Source of the DNA: Bidens hawaiensis
Taxonomy: Eukaryota > Streptophyta > Magnoliopsida > Asterales > Asteraceae
DNA: 64,000 nucleotides
Assembly (NCBI GenBank): GCA_021521415.1
Contig: JAIQDT010001741.1
Coordinates: 424,910-488,909, forward strand
Direction of reading: 5' to 3'
Part shown: positions 36,801 through 47,918 of the stretch, in pieces
How positions within the stretch are numbered: position 1 is the first letter of the stretch
How the letters are laid out: each line of letters opens with the position of its first letter
Translations under genes and position numbers: made by a program
Notes under the pieces: generated by a model
Seen by the model: only the letters and a program-made list of their open reading frames with translations
Told to the model about the DNA's origin: nothing
The model's database searches: none

Positions 36801-38725
36801 GTTATAGGTTTCAAAATGCAAGTTTGGGTTACGTGGTTTTATCTTGTAACTAGTTTGGAGTCTAACAGTAACTTATGTTAATTTATCTGTTAAGATGACA
36901 AAAATACCCTTCTAAGACAAATTTGATGACCATAAAATTTCTCGAACTTGGGAACCTAACCCTAAATATAGTCATACCATAAGAACCATCTATGTAATTT
37001 ACTCTTGGTTTAACATGACAATCATTTTTTTAAGTTTCCGTAAGAACAATGTCTAATTAATTATGACCAAATTTAAGTAGATGCTTCTAAAAGTCATTTT
37101 TTTTAAAAACTTTAGTGACATATGTTGACATATTGTTACATTATTCAGTGATTTGGAGCTTAAACCACAAGGGAAGCTCATGCTAACAATTGTGAAAGCA
37201 CATAATTTAAAAAACATGGAAATGATGGGGAAATCTGATCCATATGCGGTTGCATTCGTTCGTCCATTGGAAAAATTCAAAACAAAAGTTATTGAGAACA
37301 ACTTAAATCCTGTTTGGAATCAAATGTTTCATCTAACTGTGGAAGACAAAGAGACACAATGCGCGATTGTTGAGGTATAATATTATCCTTAACTACTTCC
37401 CCTACAGTTTCTTGATTTATGTCATTTTGTAATCATGTTATGTGTGGAGTTAAACAGGTTTTTGATGAAGATATTGGATCGGATCAACGACTGGGAATCG
37501 CAAAATTATCGTTGGCTGATCTTCAACCTGATGTTGAGAAAGAAATTGATTTGAGACTCATGCCTTCACTTGATATGCTCAAGATTAAAGATAAGAAGGA
37601 TAGAGGAAATATTATAGTCAAAGTAAGTAATAATATGTGCATACTTGTTGCTGTTAGTCATTCAGCAAAATTAAGTATGTTGCTATGATGCTATCATCGG
37701 TGTGCACGCAACCGAAATAATCAAACACAATAAGAAACCGACAATTTGCTTTTACGTTTTAAAAAAACCGATGTTTCAGTTCGGTTTTGGTTTTTCTATC
37801 AAACAAAAACAGAACCGAACTAAAATAAGTGATTTTTAGTAATTTTAAAAACAAAGTAATAAGGTTGTAGCCCAAAAGTTTTAAGGGCTGTTTGGGATTC
37901 CTTATTTTACCTCCTTATAACTTATCAATAAGTTAATAAGTTACAAAAGTATAACTTATGGACTTTTCTTGTCATAATATAAGCAATCCCAAACACCTTA
38001 TTACATTTTAAGAAGTTAATAAGTTATAAGTTGGTGAAAATAAGCAATCCCAAACACCCCCTTAGGTCTAAATGTGTAATAATCAATTAATCATTAACTA
38101 AAAGAATTTAGGCCCAAATTCAATATTTTGGGCCATATTTTTGGATGCCCACATGGTAAAACCGAGAAAAAAACGAAACACAAGCCTGATATTAGTAAAA
38201 CTTTTTGGCCCAAATGTGTAATAATCAGTTAATCATAATAACAAAACATTTTAGGCCCAAGTTTATTCTTTTGGGCCAAATTTTTCGGTCCAAAATTTTC
38301 AAACACAAGTGGTGAAACTGAAAAAGCGAAAACCGAATCGAACTGGGCACATTGTGAAACCAAAACTGAACGTTTTTCGAAAACCCAAAACTTGAATTTT
38401 TGATTTTTGAGTATTTGGTATTGTTTGAGCCCAAAACCGACCCAAGCACACCATAATTGCTATTAATGCAATTGCCTTTTAGGTCGGCCCATTGTGTTTT
38501 TACTTGATAAACATTAAAGCATGTCATTAAACGATCGATACAAGGGTTAATATTAATATGCAGGCAAAGTATCATCAATTCACTAAAGAAGAACAAGATG
38601 CAGCGTTAGCCGAAGAGAAGAAGATGCTCGAAAATAAGGAGAAAATGAAAAACGACGGTGCCGTCAATAGCACCATGGATGCCATTGACGATCCAACACA
38701 CGTGAGCGGAAGAGGTGATGAGTGA
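32944..38725 (+). CDS. CLB1: Plant synaptotagmin-family SMP/C2 protein, CLB1 (NTMC2T4) type
   Basis: Eleven exons, all with GT-AG introns and consistent phase: 32944-33048, 34666-34767, 34849-34899, 34993-35113, 35313-35428, 35510-35608, 35693-35773, 36192-36277, 37149-37374, 37458-37622, 38564-38725. They encode 437 residues. Residues 1-25 form an N-terminal membrane anchor (MGFVSGMFMGALFGISIM). About 65-255 is the SMP lipid-binding domain, with KWLNKQLSKLWPYVAE, KFSKLSLGNVAPKIEG and DFRWGGDPDIVLG. About 265-375 is a single C2 domain, with MGKSDPYAV, NNLNPVWNQ and the loop VFDEDIGSDQRLG. A Lys/Glu-rich tail follows. The family acts at ER-plasma membrane contacts and binds lipid with Ca2+; Arabidopsis CLB1 was also reported to bind DNA. 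The C-terminus is about 70 residues shorter than Arabidopsis CLB1, lacking the Gly-rich tail, and a 20-bp tandem duplication sits at the stop. Introns hold many mobile elements. Confidence 0.92.
33112..34170. repeat. Segmental duplication inside intron 1 of the CLB1-like gene
   Basis: 33112-33415 and 33417-34170 share, in order, AGGTTGATCATGATTATA, a TTTAGGGATC block, GGAAAC-ATTTTATG, GGGCCTGATTTCCAACACTC and ACACAGAGCGGAAGC-like blocks. The second copy is split by the insertion at 33566-34014. Confidence 0.75.
33566..34014. mobile_element. 449-bp insertion with 9-bp target duplication
   Basis: GCTGGTATA lies on both sides (33557-33565, 34015-34023). The ends TAGGCCCGGCTCAAAG and (reverse complement) TTGGCCGTCTCCAAG form a short imperfect inverted repeat. 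A 9-bp duplication points to a Mutator-like element. It contains a (TTA)n run near 33826-33872. Confidence 0.65.
35126..35280. repeat. Fragment of a 'GTCC(A/C)TGTGG' type element in intron 4
   Basis: ATTACACAAACAGTCCATGT at 35128 onward resembles one end of the element at 36483-37006. Only one end is recognisable. Confidence 0.4.
35834..36166. repeat. Perfect 121-bp inverted repeat in intron 7 of the CLB1-like gene
   Basis: Arms 35834-35954 and 36046-36166 are exact reverse complements as far as I can read, with a 91-nt loop. The loop contains CCTATATATGGC and ends ATATGGTATCAG, so TGGTATCAGAGC (36038-36050), complementary to the initiator tRNA-Met 3' end, straddles the loop/right-arm boundary. 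The arms therefore look like two opposed copies of sequence starting at an LTR-element primer site, and the loop like a short R-U5 piece. Confidence 0.85.
36483..37006. mobile_element. Terminal-inverted-repeat element in intron 8 of the CLB1-like gene
   Basis: Left end AAGAGTAAATTACACCGATG; reverse complement of the right end AAGAGTAAATTACATAGATG. 524 bp, non-coding. A related half-copy starts inside at 36747 (AGTTAATTACACAAATAATC), so one element may be nested in another. Confidence 0.75.
37700..38452. mobile_element. hAT-like element with CGGTTTTGG low-complexity interior, intron 10
   Basis: Ends GGTGTGCACGCAACCGAA and (reverse complement) GGTGTGCTTGGGTCGGTT. Between them are many CGGTTTTGG/CCAAAACCG words. 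A second miniature element is nested at 37882-38064. TSD not clear. Confidence 0.6.
37882..38064. mobile_element. Miniature inverted-repeat element, nested
   Basis: TAAGGGCTGTTTGGGATTCC at the left and its imperfect inverse (TAAGGGGGTGTTTGGGATTG) at the right, 183 bp. The sequence type is common among hAT miniature elements. Confidence 0.75.
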
Positions 38726-38741
38726 GCGGAAGAGGTGATGA
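38702..38741 (+). repeat. 20-bp tandem duplication across the CLB1-like stop codon
   Basis: GTGAGCGGAAGAGGTGATGA occurs twice head to tail. The TGA stop (38723-38725) is formed at the junction of the two copies. Confidence 0.9.
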
Positions 38742-39028
38742 AATTTTACTTTAAATGTGTAAGACTCCACCTCAACTTCTTTATAAATTTTTGTGTTTAT
38801 GTAAATTTTGATGCATAGTTATGCTACTCATTTCTTAGTTTGGATGTTGATAGAGGATATGCTTTTGTTTTCTCACTTGTTTGAGATTTACATCTTCATA
38901 ATCATAAATGAAATATGTTTCATATTTGTTGTTATGAACAATCTTATGTATACTTTTGTAATAAAGTTATACGCTTTTATCTTTGTTATAAAAACCGGAC
39001 AATAGGTCCAACATGTGTAATTGGAACA

Positions 39029-39563
39029 AGAGGTGCAAAAATCGGGTTTTTCAAATACCCGGATTAGGGTATGGAACCGGGTTCGGGTATGACCGGGTAT
39101 TGGAAAATCGGGTATTTCAATACCCGGGTCGGGTTCGGGTCCGGGTATTCTCTCTAAAACCATTCCCTATGCATCGGGTTCGGGTCGGGTATAGAACCGG
39201 GTATTCTAAAACTGGGTATTTGAGTACCCTATTTTCGGGTATTGAAAAACCCTATTTTTCGGTGTTTTTTGGGCTTTTTCCGGGTTTTTTTTGGGCATAG
39301 ATTAGATTTTTTAACGGGTTACAATTTTAGTATTTTCGGGTATTTTTCAGTTATTTTTTTGGTATAGATCGGGTATTTGAAAAACCCGATTTCGGGTATT
39401 GGAAAACCCTGGTTCCGGGTACGGGTTTTGGTACCGAAATGCATACCCTATCCGTACCCTACGGGTAGGGCGGGTTCGGGTATTAAAAACCCGGGTATAA
39501 AAAAAACCGGTTCCGGGTATTTTTTCGGGTCCGGTTCCAGGTTCAGGTTTTTTATGCACCTCT
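39029..39563. mobile_element. hAT-like element with CGGGTA/TACCCG interior
   Basis: Ends AGAGGTGCAAAAA and (reverse complement) AGAGGTGCATAAA. AATTGGAAC flanks both sides (39019-39027, 39564-39572). The interior is a degenerate chain of CGGGTA, CGGGTT and TACCCG words. It lies about 300 bp downstream of the CLB1-like stop. Confidence 0.75.
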
Positions 39564-39670
39564 AATTGGAACCAGTAGAGCTGCGGCCCATTGGGTAGAT
39601 TTGGTTTTTGAAACATTGATTTTTTGACGAGGGTTTTCTATGAATTGTGTTTTAGTTGTAATAATCGTTA

Positions 39671-40252
39671 CTAGGATAGAGCCCGTGTGATACACGGGTG
39701 GTTAAAAAAATAAAAAACTGAGTCACGGGTTATAACATAACTAAAAGGGTTCGTGTCCCATATTGTGTTTAGAAGAAGAGATGATAAAATAGGAAGCTGC
39801 TCACATGACATTTACGTGGTATCTTATGTAGAAGCCTTAGAATGATGTCATGTGAAAAAATCGTTTTGCTTTAATATTAGATTATACACTTTTGACCCGT
39901 AAACTCGTAATACCTCTGTAAAAAAAATTCAGCAAATTGATCAAAATATGGAAACCAATTATTATTTCTTAGGTAATAACTAAATTGAAATAATTAAAAA
40001 TTGTTAATAATATAATTCTAAGAAAGCCATAATTTGTTTATTTGAGATAATTAATAAATATTAAATATTAATAAATGCATTAATTGTCAAATGATTTAAC
40101 ATAAAAATGTATTAAATTGAAGGAGTGGTAATTAAAAAATTAGTTAATTATGTGGAATATGTATAAATGAAAATTGATTAGTTGGCATCCCATGTGAATA
40201 GCATATTTGAAGGACATGTGTAAACATATATTGCTTTAATATATTAGTTAGA
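39671..40252 (-). mobile_element. Helitron, non-autonomous (582 bp)
   Basis: On the minus strand the 3' end is a CCCGTGTATCACACGGG hairpin followed by CTCTATCCTAG, with host T after it. A 5' end TCTAACTAATATATTAAAG starts at 40252, next to host A. An alternative 5' end (TCTAATATTAAAGC) lies at 39886 and would give a shorter element. No RepHel coding. Confidence 0.65.
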
Positions 40253-40435
40253 TTCCTGAAAGCATTATATATAATTATTGTTTTGATTAAAACGATTCAT
40301 GCAATCAACAATAGAGGTTGAGCATTTGAATATACACTAAATTAGATTCTTGAAAGCGTTATATATAATTATTGTTTTGATTAAAACTATTCATGCAATC
40401 AACAATAGAGGTTGAGCATTTGAATATACACTAAA
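40248..40435. repeat. Tandem duplication, 94 bp x 2
   Basis: TTAGATTCCTGAAAGC... (40248-40341) is repeated with few changes at 40342-40435. Confidence 0.9.
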
Positions 40436-40466
40436 TAATATTAACACCTATTTAGATAAACATGTT

Positions 40467-40855
40467 GGGTATGTTTGGCAAAAAGCTTTTAAGAGTTTTT
40501 AGAGGCTTCAAATTTCAAGCTTTTAAGAAAAAGTTCATACTCAATTAAAAGCCTTGTTTGGTTGAAGGAGCTTGAAACTTTTAGGTCATGAGAAAACGCT
40601 TAAAACTTGAAGCTCCTACTAGTAGCTTTTAGAAAAAGCTACAAGCTTTTAGTATCTTAATTACATAAATAACCTTCCAAAATAAGTAATTTAATATTAT
40701 TTTTTTAGTTATGCCCATTTTGATCATTTTATACATTTTATTAAAAGTTGCAGCTACTCTGTCAAACATCTAAATATATCTAAAAAGCTAAAGCTACCAG
40801 CTTCAAGCCACCAGTTTTCAGCTACAACTAACAGCTAGTTTTGCCAAATATACCC
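40467..40855. mobile_element. Miniature inverted-repeat element (389 bp)
   Basis: GGGTATGTTTGGCAAAA at the left; reverse complement of the right end GGGTATATTTGGCAAAA (one mismatch). AAGCTTTTAA/TTAAAAGCTT words fill the interior. GTT lies on both sides and may be a 3-bp target duplication. Confidence 0.75.
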
Positions 40856-41520
40856 GTTAATTGCCTCACTCCATTTCATGCGACGATAAATGTGTTAGTA
40901 CTATCCAGTAAAAAGCTGAAGTTCAACCCTCACAAAAGGAAAAAGGAAAAAGGAAAAATGGAAAATAAAAATTTGCTGTAAAAAAATGTTTTCATTTAAC
41001 AACACTAAGGGTTTGGTTCAAATAAGAAGTTATATTTACCTAAGAAGTATAGGAAGGAAGGTATTTAGTCTACTACTCTATATTAAAACCCACTTATTTG
41101 TCCTCTTTTGATTGGTTTGTTTGCTTTGCAGTTTGAATAAACATAAAATCCAATGCCAAGCTAAGCAAATTTAGTGGTTCACAATCACATGCCTATATAT
41201 TATATTTCATGATTAAAAAAAAAACCAATGTTATGGCATCAACAATACATTGAACAATAAACTAACTTTGGTAACAAAAGAACACATGATTCTTTCAGAA
41301 AAACAGAGGTAAGATATTCACATCCAAGTCCTTTACAATTAAACCCTAGTTCTATAACACCAACACAAGATACACTCAAACTATCATTCTTTATCACCAC
41401 ACCTATTCCAAACAAGTTGCATACACAACACACTGGAAGAACTATAACACCAATGAACACGTGCTATCGGTCGATAATAAAGAAAAAAAACGAAATGATT
41501 TTTTCATAATAAAAACCTTT
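40856..41520. other. Intergenic / 3' flank of GAUT1
   Basis: No gene or clear element ends. The two genes converge here. Confidence 0.5.
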
Positions 41521-44500
41521 TCATTCCCCTATTTTGCACCCCCGGATATACGGGTGGTCAAACTTTATGTATTTGACCCAATACGACCGATACTTTGTCA
41601 TTGCCAACTCAAGCCACGGTTTCATGTTCCCGTTGTAGTGAATCACAGCTGCTTTCTTGATATCTTTTTTATCGATGCTTGGGTTGTACCCGAGCCCGAG
41701 CACATGCCATGACTTTTCAAGCGCATGAGTCAGCCCGTAAAATGTCATCAGTCCAGGTGGCAAAGTCCCAAGCTTCCATAAAACCCGATCTTCATTCTGA
41801 TATCAACACAACCAGTAAAATATTTAAATAAAAATAGGTTCGAGTCGACTTCAGGTCAAACAAGTTAACACATTTAGCTAAACGGGCTGGATTTGAGTCG
41901 GCCTGGCTGGTTCGTGCCTTCACGGATTGACCCGTTTGACCTTATTTGTTATTTAAATATAATTTATTTTATGTCAAAATTTATAAATTAGAAAATAAAT
42001 TTGCATCAACTATTAAAATTTAATCACGTTTTATATACACTTGTATTTAGGGGTGTGCATGCGTCGGTTTTGGCCTTTTGGGCTAAAACCGAACCAAAAA
42101 CCGAAAAACCAGTGTGAGTTCTTGAAAACCGTTCAGCTTTGGTTTTTTCGGTTTTACCATTTAGGCTTTTACATTTTTGGGCCGAAATAGAAAATTGGCC
42201 CAAAACAATGAACTTTGGCCTCAACTTTTTTGTTAGTTAATCATTAATTTATTATTATACATTTGGGTTAAAACACTTGGATTACACCATTTTTTAAATT
42301 CTTCTAAATTACTTAACATTCAAAATTAAAAAAAGAAAATCCACACATTTGTTTCGGTTTTTATCGCATGCAAAACCGGAAGTGAACCGAACATTCCGTT
42401 TTAAACAAAATAAAACCAAACCATCAGTTTTTGTTCGGGTTCGTTTTTTTCAGTTCGATTGTTAGTTACAGATCAGTTTTGTTGTAAGACATTGAACTAA
42501 TATGCAAAACCAAAAAAAATCTTACAAAATTTTAAAATAAAATTGGGTTAAACAAGTCATGTTCGTGCCAACCCACAAAAATTTGTGTTGCTTTCGGGTT
42601 CACGTGTCTGACACGACTTTCAAGAAACCTATTATGAGCTTACAGGCCATAAACTAATAAACCCTAATAACAACATATTAATAACTATAATCAACAAGAC
42701 AAAAAAGATGATCAAAATAAATATCTTACCATGTTTTGCCACTTGTGGTAAATACCGGTTATATCCTTCTTCCACACTTCAAGGTCAAACATATTCATCC
42801 CATAAGCCCAACCACACGCATTCGGGTCAAAATTCCTTGCAATATGAGGATTTGAGAAATTCAAATACTTATCAAACCGGTGAAAGCTTTCTCCACACGT
42901 TTCAACCGCACCGTTGACTTTCCCGTTCAGGTCAACCTTCCATAACCCCGTTAAGTCCTTTTGGACAACGATATCGTCATCAAGAAACAATATTTTGTTT
43001 AGTTTGGGATAAACTTGAGGTAGATAAAACCGAAGGTGATTCAGCATTGAAAGATACTTAGGGTTTCTGTATTTTAAATTTGATGAACCCGTTGTTTGAT
43101 GATCGGATTTGAAATAGTATTCTTTCATGGCTGCAGATTCTAGGTGTCTAAGAACTGGGCAGTAGGACGAGTTTAGCCACTTGAATTCATCAACATTTTC
43201 GACGTGGATCGTGGCTTTGCCCGGTGGATTCAGTAAAAACCACATATTCATTGCTCCAAAATTCAATTTATCAGAGACGAGATGGAAAACATGTTTCTCG
43301 GGGTTCCTGTATACAACACAAATTAAATCATTAGAATTAGAGGTGTAAACGAGCCGATCCGCCAGTGAGCTACTCAAAATCGGCTAGCTAAAAACTCAAA
43401 TCGAGCCAAGCTTAAATGATTATTGAGGCTCGACTAATAAACGAGCCAAGCCCAAGCTTCACATATTGAGCTCGATCCGGCTTGTGAGCCTACACAAGCC
43501 GATCTGCTCTTGAGTTACTCGGGATCGACTTGCTAAAAATTCAAAACGAGCTGAGCTCAACTAATAAATGATCTGTGCCCGAGCTTCACATATCAAGCTT
43601 GAGCCGGCTGACGTGCCTAAACAAGCCTTTTTACCTGTATATGAACTTATCATAAAAGACATATTATATATAAAAACTATCATAAAATACTTATATTATA
43701 TATAAAAACTATCACTATAACTATATATAAAAATAGTAGTAGAAATATATAATAAAATGATTAAATAGTTAAATAAAAAATAAATGAGCCAAATCCGAGT
43801 TTGAAAGACTACTCATGACATGAGCGCAGCTCGAACTATAGAGATAGAATACTAAACAAGACCTAAGTAAAATTTATACTTAAAAGGGGAAACAGGTCGA
43901 GCAGGCCAACCGGGGTGAAATTTGGGTATGCATTTTAACACTTACAGCCTCCTAAATAACATAGCCTTTTGCAATTATGCTTAATGCTTTAACTATAAAT
44001 AATAAATGCACAAAAATTTTTGCCCGGTCATAAGATATGCTTGCATGCTTACTTGGATTATAGATTTATAGGTAATCAAAATTTTATCTTTCACAATCTT
44101 GCGAAGTATTTATGTTTGACAGTATATTCAAGAATCAAGATTAACACAAAAAGCTAACATAAACATATATACCTTAGCATTCTTGATGGTCGAATTCACA
44201 ACTACTGATGCGGCGAGAACATTATCAGAAAACAGAGCATAATGATAAAGATCGGGATTCTCAAGATTCTCTCTCCTCGGGAATATTCTTTTCTCCACTG
44301 GAAGAAGATAATAATCAATTGTTAACCGCATTGATAAGCAATGAATTCCATTCGGGATTGTTTTCGCTGCTAATTGACTCAAAAACATGCTCTGCTTCTT
44401 CAAGCTTCTAACTTGTTCATCCGCTGATTGAAGCATAGCTCTCAGTTTCCCAGTAACCAACTTGCAGTCATAAAGCTGATCTTTTGCTTTCAACAGTAGT

Positions 44501-46493
44501 TGACCCATAGTTTTTATTTTCTCCCCGACACTACATATATGAGCCAAACCGAAGATATATTTGTTTATCTAAACACTAAATCTAATTATTACAAGAGGTG
44601 ATAAGTTCCGAAAAAAACTTTATTTGAAAATATTTATTCAAATCTTTTTAAATATAGCAGTACAGGAGGTTGTAAATAGTAAAAAAATTAACAATTTAAG
44701 TGAGTTTAAACTGTTTGATAACTAAATATTTATTTCACTAGTTTGACCGATTATTAAATATAAACAAAATATAACCAAAATCCATCCTTTCGACAGCAGG
44801 CACCAACTGACCTGCGATTAAGATCAGCATCTGTAGTAGCATCGCCTAAAGCCCGTTGACTTTCTTTAAGTTGACTTTGTAGTTCACGTGCCAATTGCGT
44901 CTTGTTTTTCATTGTTGCAATGCTAACATAAACCCTAGCCATAATCATTTGATCTCGGAACAATCGTATAGTTGTGTCAATATTCTCATTATCATTCTCT
45001 TTTCTCCAAATACTGTACTTCCCAAGAACCGCAGAGTCAACCGACTTTGACCGCTCAATGGCTGCATTTTCAAGCTTTATGATGACATCATCATCTTTTT
45101 TCACTAAATCAGCCGCTCGAGTTTCACGTCTTTTATCTCTCAGTTGCTGCAAGAATGGTAAAATCATAAAAATGAGTAAATTCAAATTTTCAATCATGAA
45201 ATAAAAAGTTGAAATTACAAGATTACCCTTCTTGCTAGTTTTGCAGGCGTATCGACCGATTGAGAATGATCATCCAAAATTTTCTCCAGTTTGCCTAGCG
45301 GGGTCCACTTTTTAGTACTTTCCGCTATCTAAAAGGAAAATAAAGATCACATTTCTTGCACAACAAAAGATATTATAATAATTACGAACCAATTCTTATA
45401 GCTTATACTAACCTCAGCGGGAATGGAATTATCATTAATGACATTTTCTTGCCCGGTAAATTTCCAAGAAGCCGATAAGTTGTTTTTTCTAAAAGAATCA
45501 AGGCTTAACGGTCCTAAATCTTCTGTGTTTGCCTTGATGACATCAATAACCTAAATTATATAAAGAGTAACAGATAAAAACATGAGATTACATTAATAAA
45601 ATATGTTGGATGAACATTTTTTATATTTTGGCAGCATACCCTTTTTGAGAAAAGAGATCCAATGTGTTGTAAAGCCAGCTTTGCTCGCCAATCTACATCC
45701 TGCACATTTTGCTCAAAGTAAGTATCAAATTATTTGAAATGTAAATGAGAAATTAGAAATGAGAAAGAATAATATACTTGCTTGCTAATACTAGTTGAAA
45801 TATCATTTTCATCTGCATAAGAATAAGATATTGAAATATTGAATAACTACAACACTATAAGAGAAATCAAACATACATTTGGTTCGCGAAATTTCTTCAG
45901 GGAATTGGAATTTATCAAAAGAATTGGAATTTCAAGGATTTTGAATTTAAGAGCGCATTTGGTTCGTGAAACTAATGCATTATCCGGCATCGAACGCGCT
46001 AACCATGGAACTCCGCAGACCAAAAGCACCCTTAATGATTAACTATACATAATGACCTTTATCCAAACACCCCCAAATTCACTAAAACCGTAAACCTAAA
46101 CAACACCTCATGTCACTAAAACCACATTGAGTGGGCGTTTGGTTCGTGGAATTTATCAAAAGAATTAGAACCTATCAGACGCATTACCAACACTGGACGC
46201 ATAATCAACAATGTACGCCTAATGCGTCATCCGGCATCACACGTGCTAACCACTCGCGAACCGAACACACCCTTATTTCCATACCTCCCCTAAAATTAAT
46301 TCAATTTAAGCAAACAAAAACCTTAATTCACCCATTTCAAATAAACCATTAAATTACCAATTGAATCAGAAGAATAATGCATCCCACTGCCAAAGAAGAA
46401 GGCAAGAGGAGCAAGAAGTAAAAGCAAGACAACAACCCCAATTGACATCCAAGATCCACTCTTCCTACGAAGCACCACCCTTTTAATCGCCAT
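41521..46493 (-). CDS. GAUT1: GAUT1: homogalacturonan alpha-1,4-galacturonosyltransferase (one frameshift)
   Basis: Nine exons on the minus strand: 46493-46358, 45812-45778, 45699-45640, 45550-45413, 45328-45227, 45146-44812, 44530-44173, 43306-42730, 41796-41521. They encode about 671 residues, against 673 as I recall for Arabidopsis GAUT1. Residues 16-35 are a type II membrane anchor. From about 158 comes the stretch RDKRRETRA, matching the processing region of Arabidopsis GAUT1. Then follow ENAAIERSKSVDSAVLGKYS and LRAMLQSADEQVRSLKKQS. The GT8 domain is in the last two exons, with KILFLDDDIVVQ (DxD metal site, about residue 497), VNGAVETCGESFHR, CGWAYGMNMFDL, LGLGYNPSIDKKD and HYNGNMKPW. 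In Arabidopsis it makes pectin in the Golgi, tethered by GAUT7. Exon 8 is 577 nt where phase demands 576. The extra base in the CCCC run at 43303-43300 puts a stop 12 codons into that exon, so this allele would lose the whole GT8 domain unless it is a sequence error or splicing differs. Confidence 0.92.
42048..42480. mobile_element. Truncated hAT-like element with CGGTTTTGG words, GAUT1 intron 8
   Basis: One end, AGGGGTGTGCATGCGTCGG, resembles the 37700 element. The interior has CGGTTTT/AAAACCG words. No matching second end. Confidence 0.5.
43338..43635. mobile_element. hAT-like element with GAGCCG/CGGCTC words, GAUT1 intron 7
   Basis: Starts AGAGGTGTAAACGAGCCG, followed by repeated GAGCC, AAGCTTCACAT and CGGCT words. 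The right end near 43625 (AACAAGCCTTTTTACCT) is an imperfect inverse. Confidence 0.5.
45870..46280. mobile_element. Pair of related miniature elements, GAUT1 intron 1
   Basis: GCATTTGGTTCGTGAAAC (about 45955) and GGCGTTTGGTTCGTGGAA (about 46134), with inverse ends near 46034 (AGCACCCTT) and 46275 (CGAACCGAACACACCCTT). Both contain ATCCGGCATC. Both are hAT-like in sequence style. Confidence 0.5.
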
Positions 46494-46815
46494 TGATTAA
46501 AACCCTAACTTTATCATATCACATTGGCCAATTGGATGATGCATAAGCTTGATGTTGTCAAGTTAGATCTGATACGGGGTTTTGCTAATTGTTAATCTTG
46601 TGATGTGGGTTTTTGTTGATTTTGTGATTGTGATATTGTGTTCTTATTTTCATTGTTTTGTGTTTTTGTAACGTAACGGTGTCGTTTTCAATTATGGCAT
46701 CGCCGACACTCTAGTCATTTTTTACTCTTTTTGATTGATGGTTTGTTGGCAATTACGTGTGGTCTAAATGTAGATGCTCCAAAATCAATCCATACTTTAT
46801 CATATACACATTTTT
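46494..46815 (-). promoter_or_regulatory. 5' flank of GAUT1
   Basis: About 320 bp upstream of the start codon, AT-rich with T-rich runs on the plus strand. The start ATG (46493-46491) is the first in frame and precedes the membrane anchor. No TATA box assigned. Confidence 0.4.
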
Positions 46816-47110
46816 TTATAGATCCGCAAATCGGATATTTTCAGAAAATGCAACCGGTTTATGGGTATGGGTAATAATAGTCAAAAACCAGGTTGGGTAA
46901 GAATTGATTTCGGGTATAGTCGAGTATTTGAGCGGGCTTGCCGGGTTTTTATCGGGTTTTGGGTAGGTTAGGGCCGGGGCCGGGTTGGGTCTGCTTCCTG
47001 GTACGATTTTTCTGAGTAACTGAAACCCGGTCCATACCCGCGGGTCGGGTTGGGTTATCACTAAGAACCATCAGGTCAGGTCTGGAACTGGTTTTCTTGC
47101 CATCTCTACA
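46816..47110. repeat. Degenerate GGGTT/CGGGTA low-complexity block
   Basis: CGGGTT-type words resemble the 39029 element, with GCCATCTCTA at the right side. Ends not matched. Confidence 0.4.
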
Positions 47111-47918
47111 TTTATTCCACCACTGACATGGTTGTAAATGAACCGAGCTGTAACGTCCCAAAAATTTCGGTTTAAATTTGACAACTTAGGAAAATTGAGG
47201 GACTTAAAATATTGGGGTATTTACATCTACCTATTCTAATAAAGTAAAATAACTGTTGACACTTGTAATTATATTAGTTAATTCTTACAATTCTTTTCCC
47301 TTCAAAACTAATATCTTAATTGACCATAATATATGTTATACTAGCTTTAGAACCCCGTGTATTACATGGTATAAGTTAATGTATAAATTACAATGAATTA
47401 ATTTAATAAATAATTTAATATAAATAAAATAAAAGATAATTAATGTAAAAGCAATACCACTTGAAGCAGCATTTAAAATAATGAGGCCTTTAGATCTGAA
47501 TGATATAGTTAAATCCTTTCACAAAAATGTTTTTCACTTCATACGTTAAACCTTAAATCATAAGCAACAAAAGACACCAGATTTACTTTTTGAACAGCTT
47601 TCATGATATCTTTATAAACACAATGTTGTTCAGCTGTCACAATAGTTTTATACTAAATATAAAAAATGAAAAAATTATCTATGATTTCTAAGACTTATTA
47701 AACATTGGATATTTGTAAAAAGTAAACAAAATTATTATAGTTTTCTTCAATATGAAGATGTCTCAAAAATTAAATGTTAGTGTATTCTTTAAACACAAAT
47801 TCTTTTATATACATTTTAATTTTAAAGAAATATCTTTATGACATGTAATTATTGTATATATTAATATTTTTTATATTATGTATGTTTACAATATAATTTA
47901 TAGCATTAATAATTCAAT

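Noticed and set aside
39013..39616. ORFs on both strands (95 and 89 codons)
   Set aside because: They are translations of the CGGGTA word chain; any reading of it stays open.
32944..46493. Functional linkage of the CLB1-like gene and GAUT1
   Set aside because: Neighbours in a plant nuclear genome are usually unrelated; they are convergent and separated by about 2.8 kb of mobile elements.
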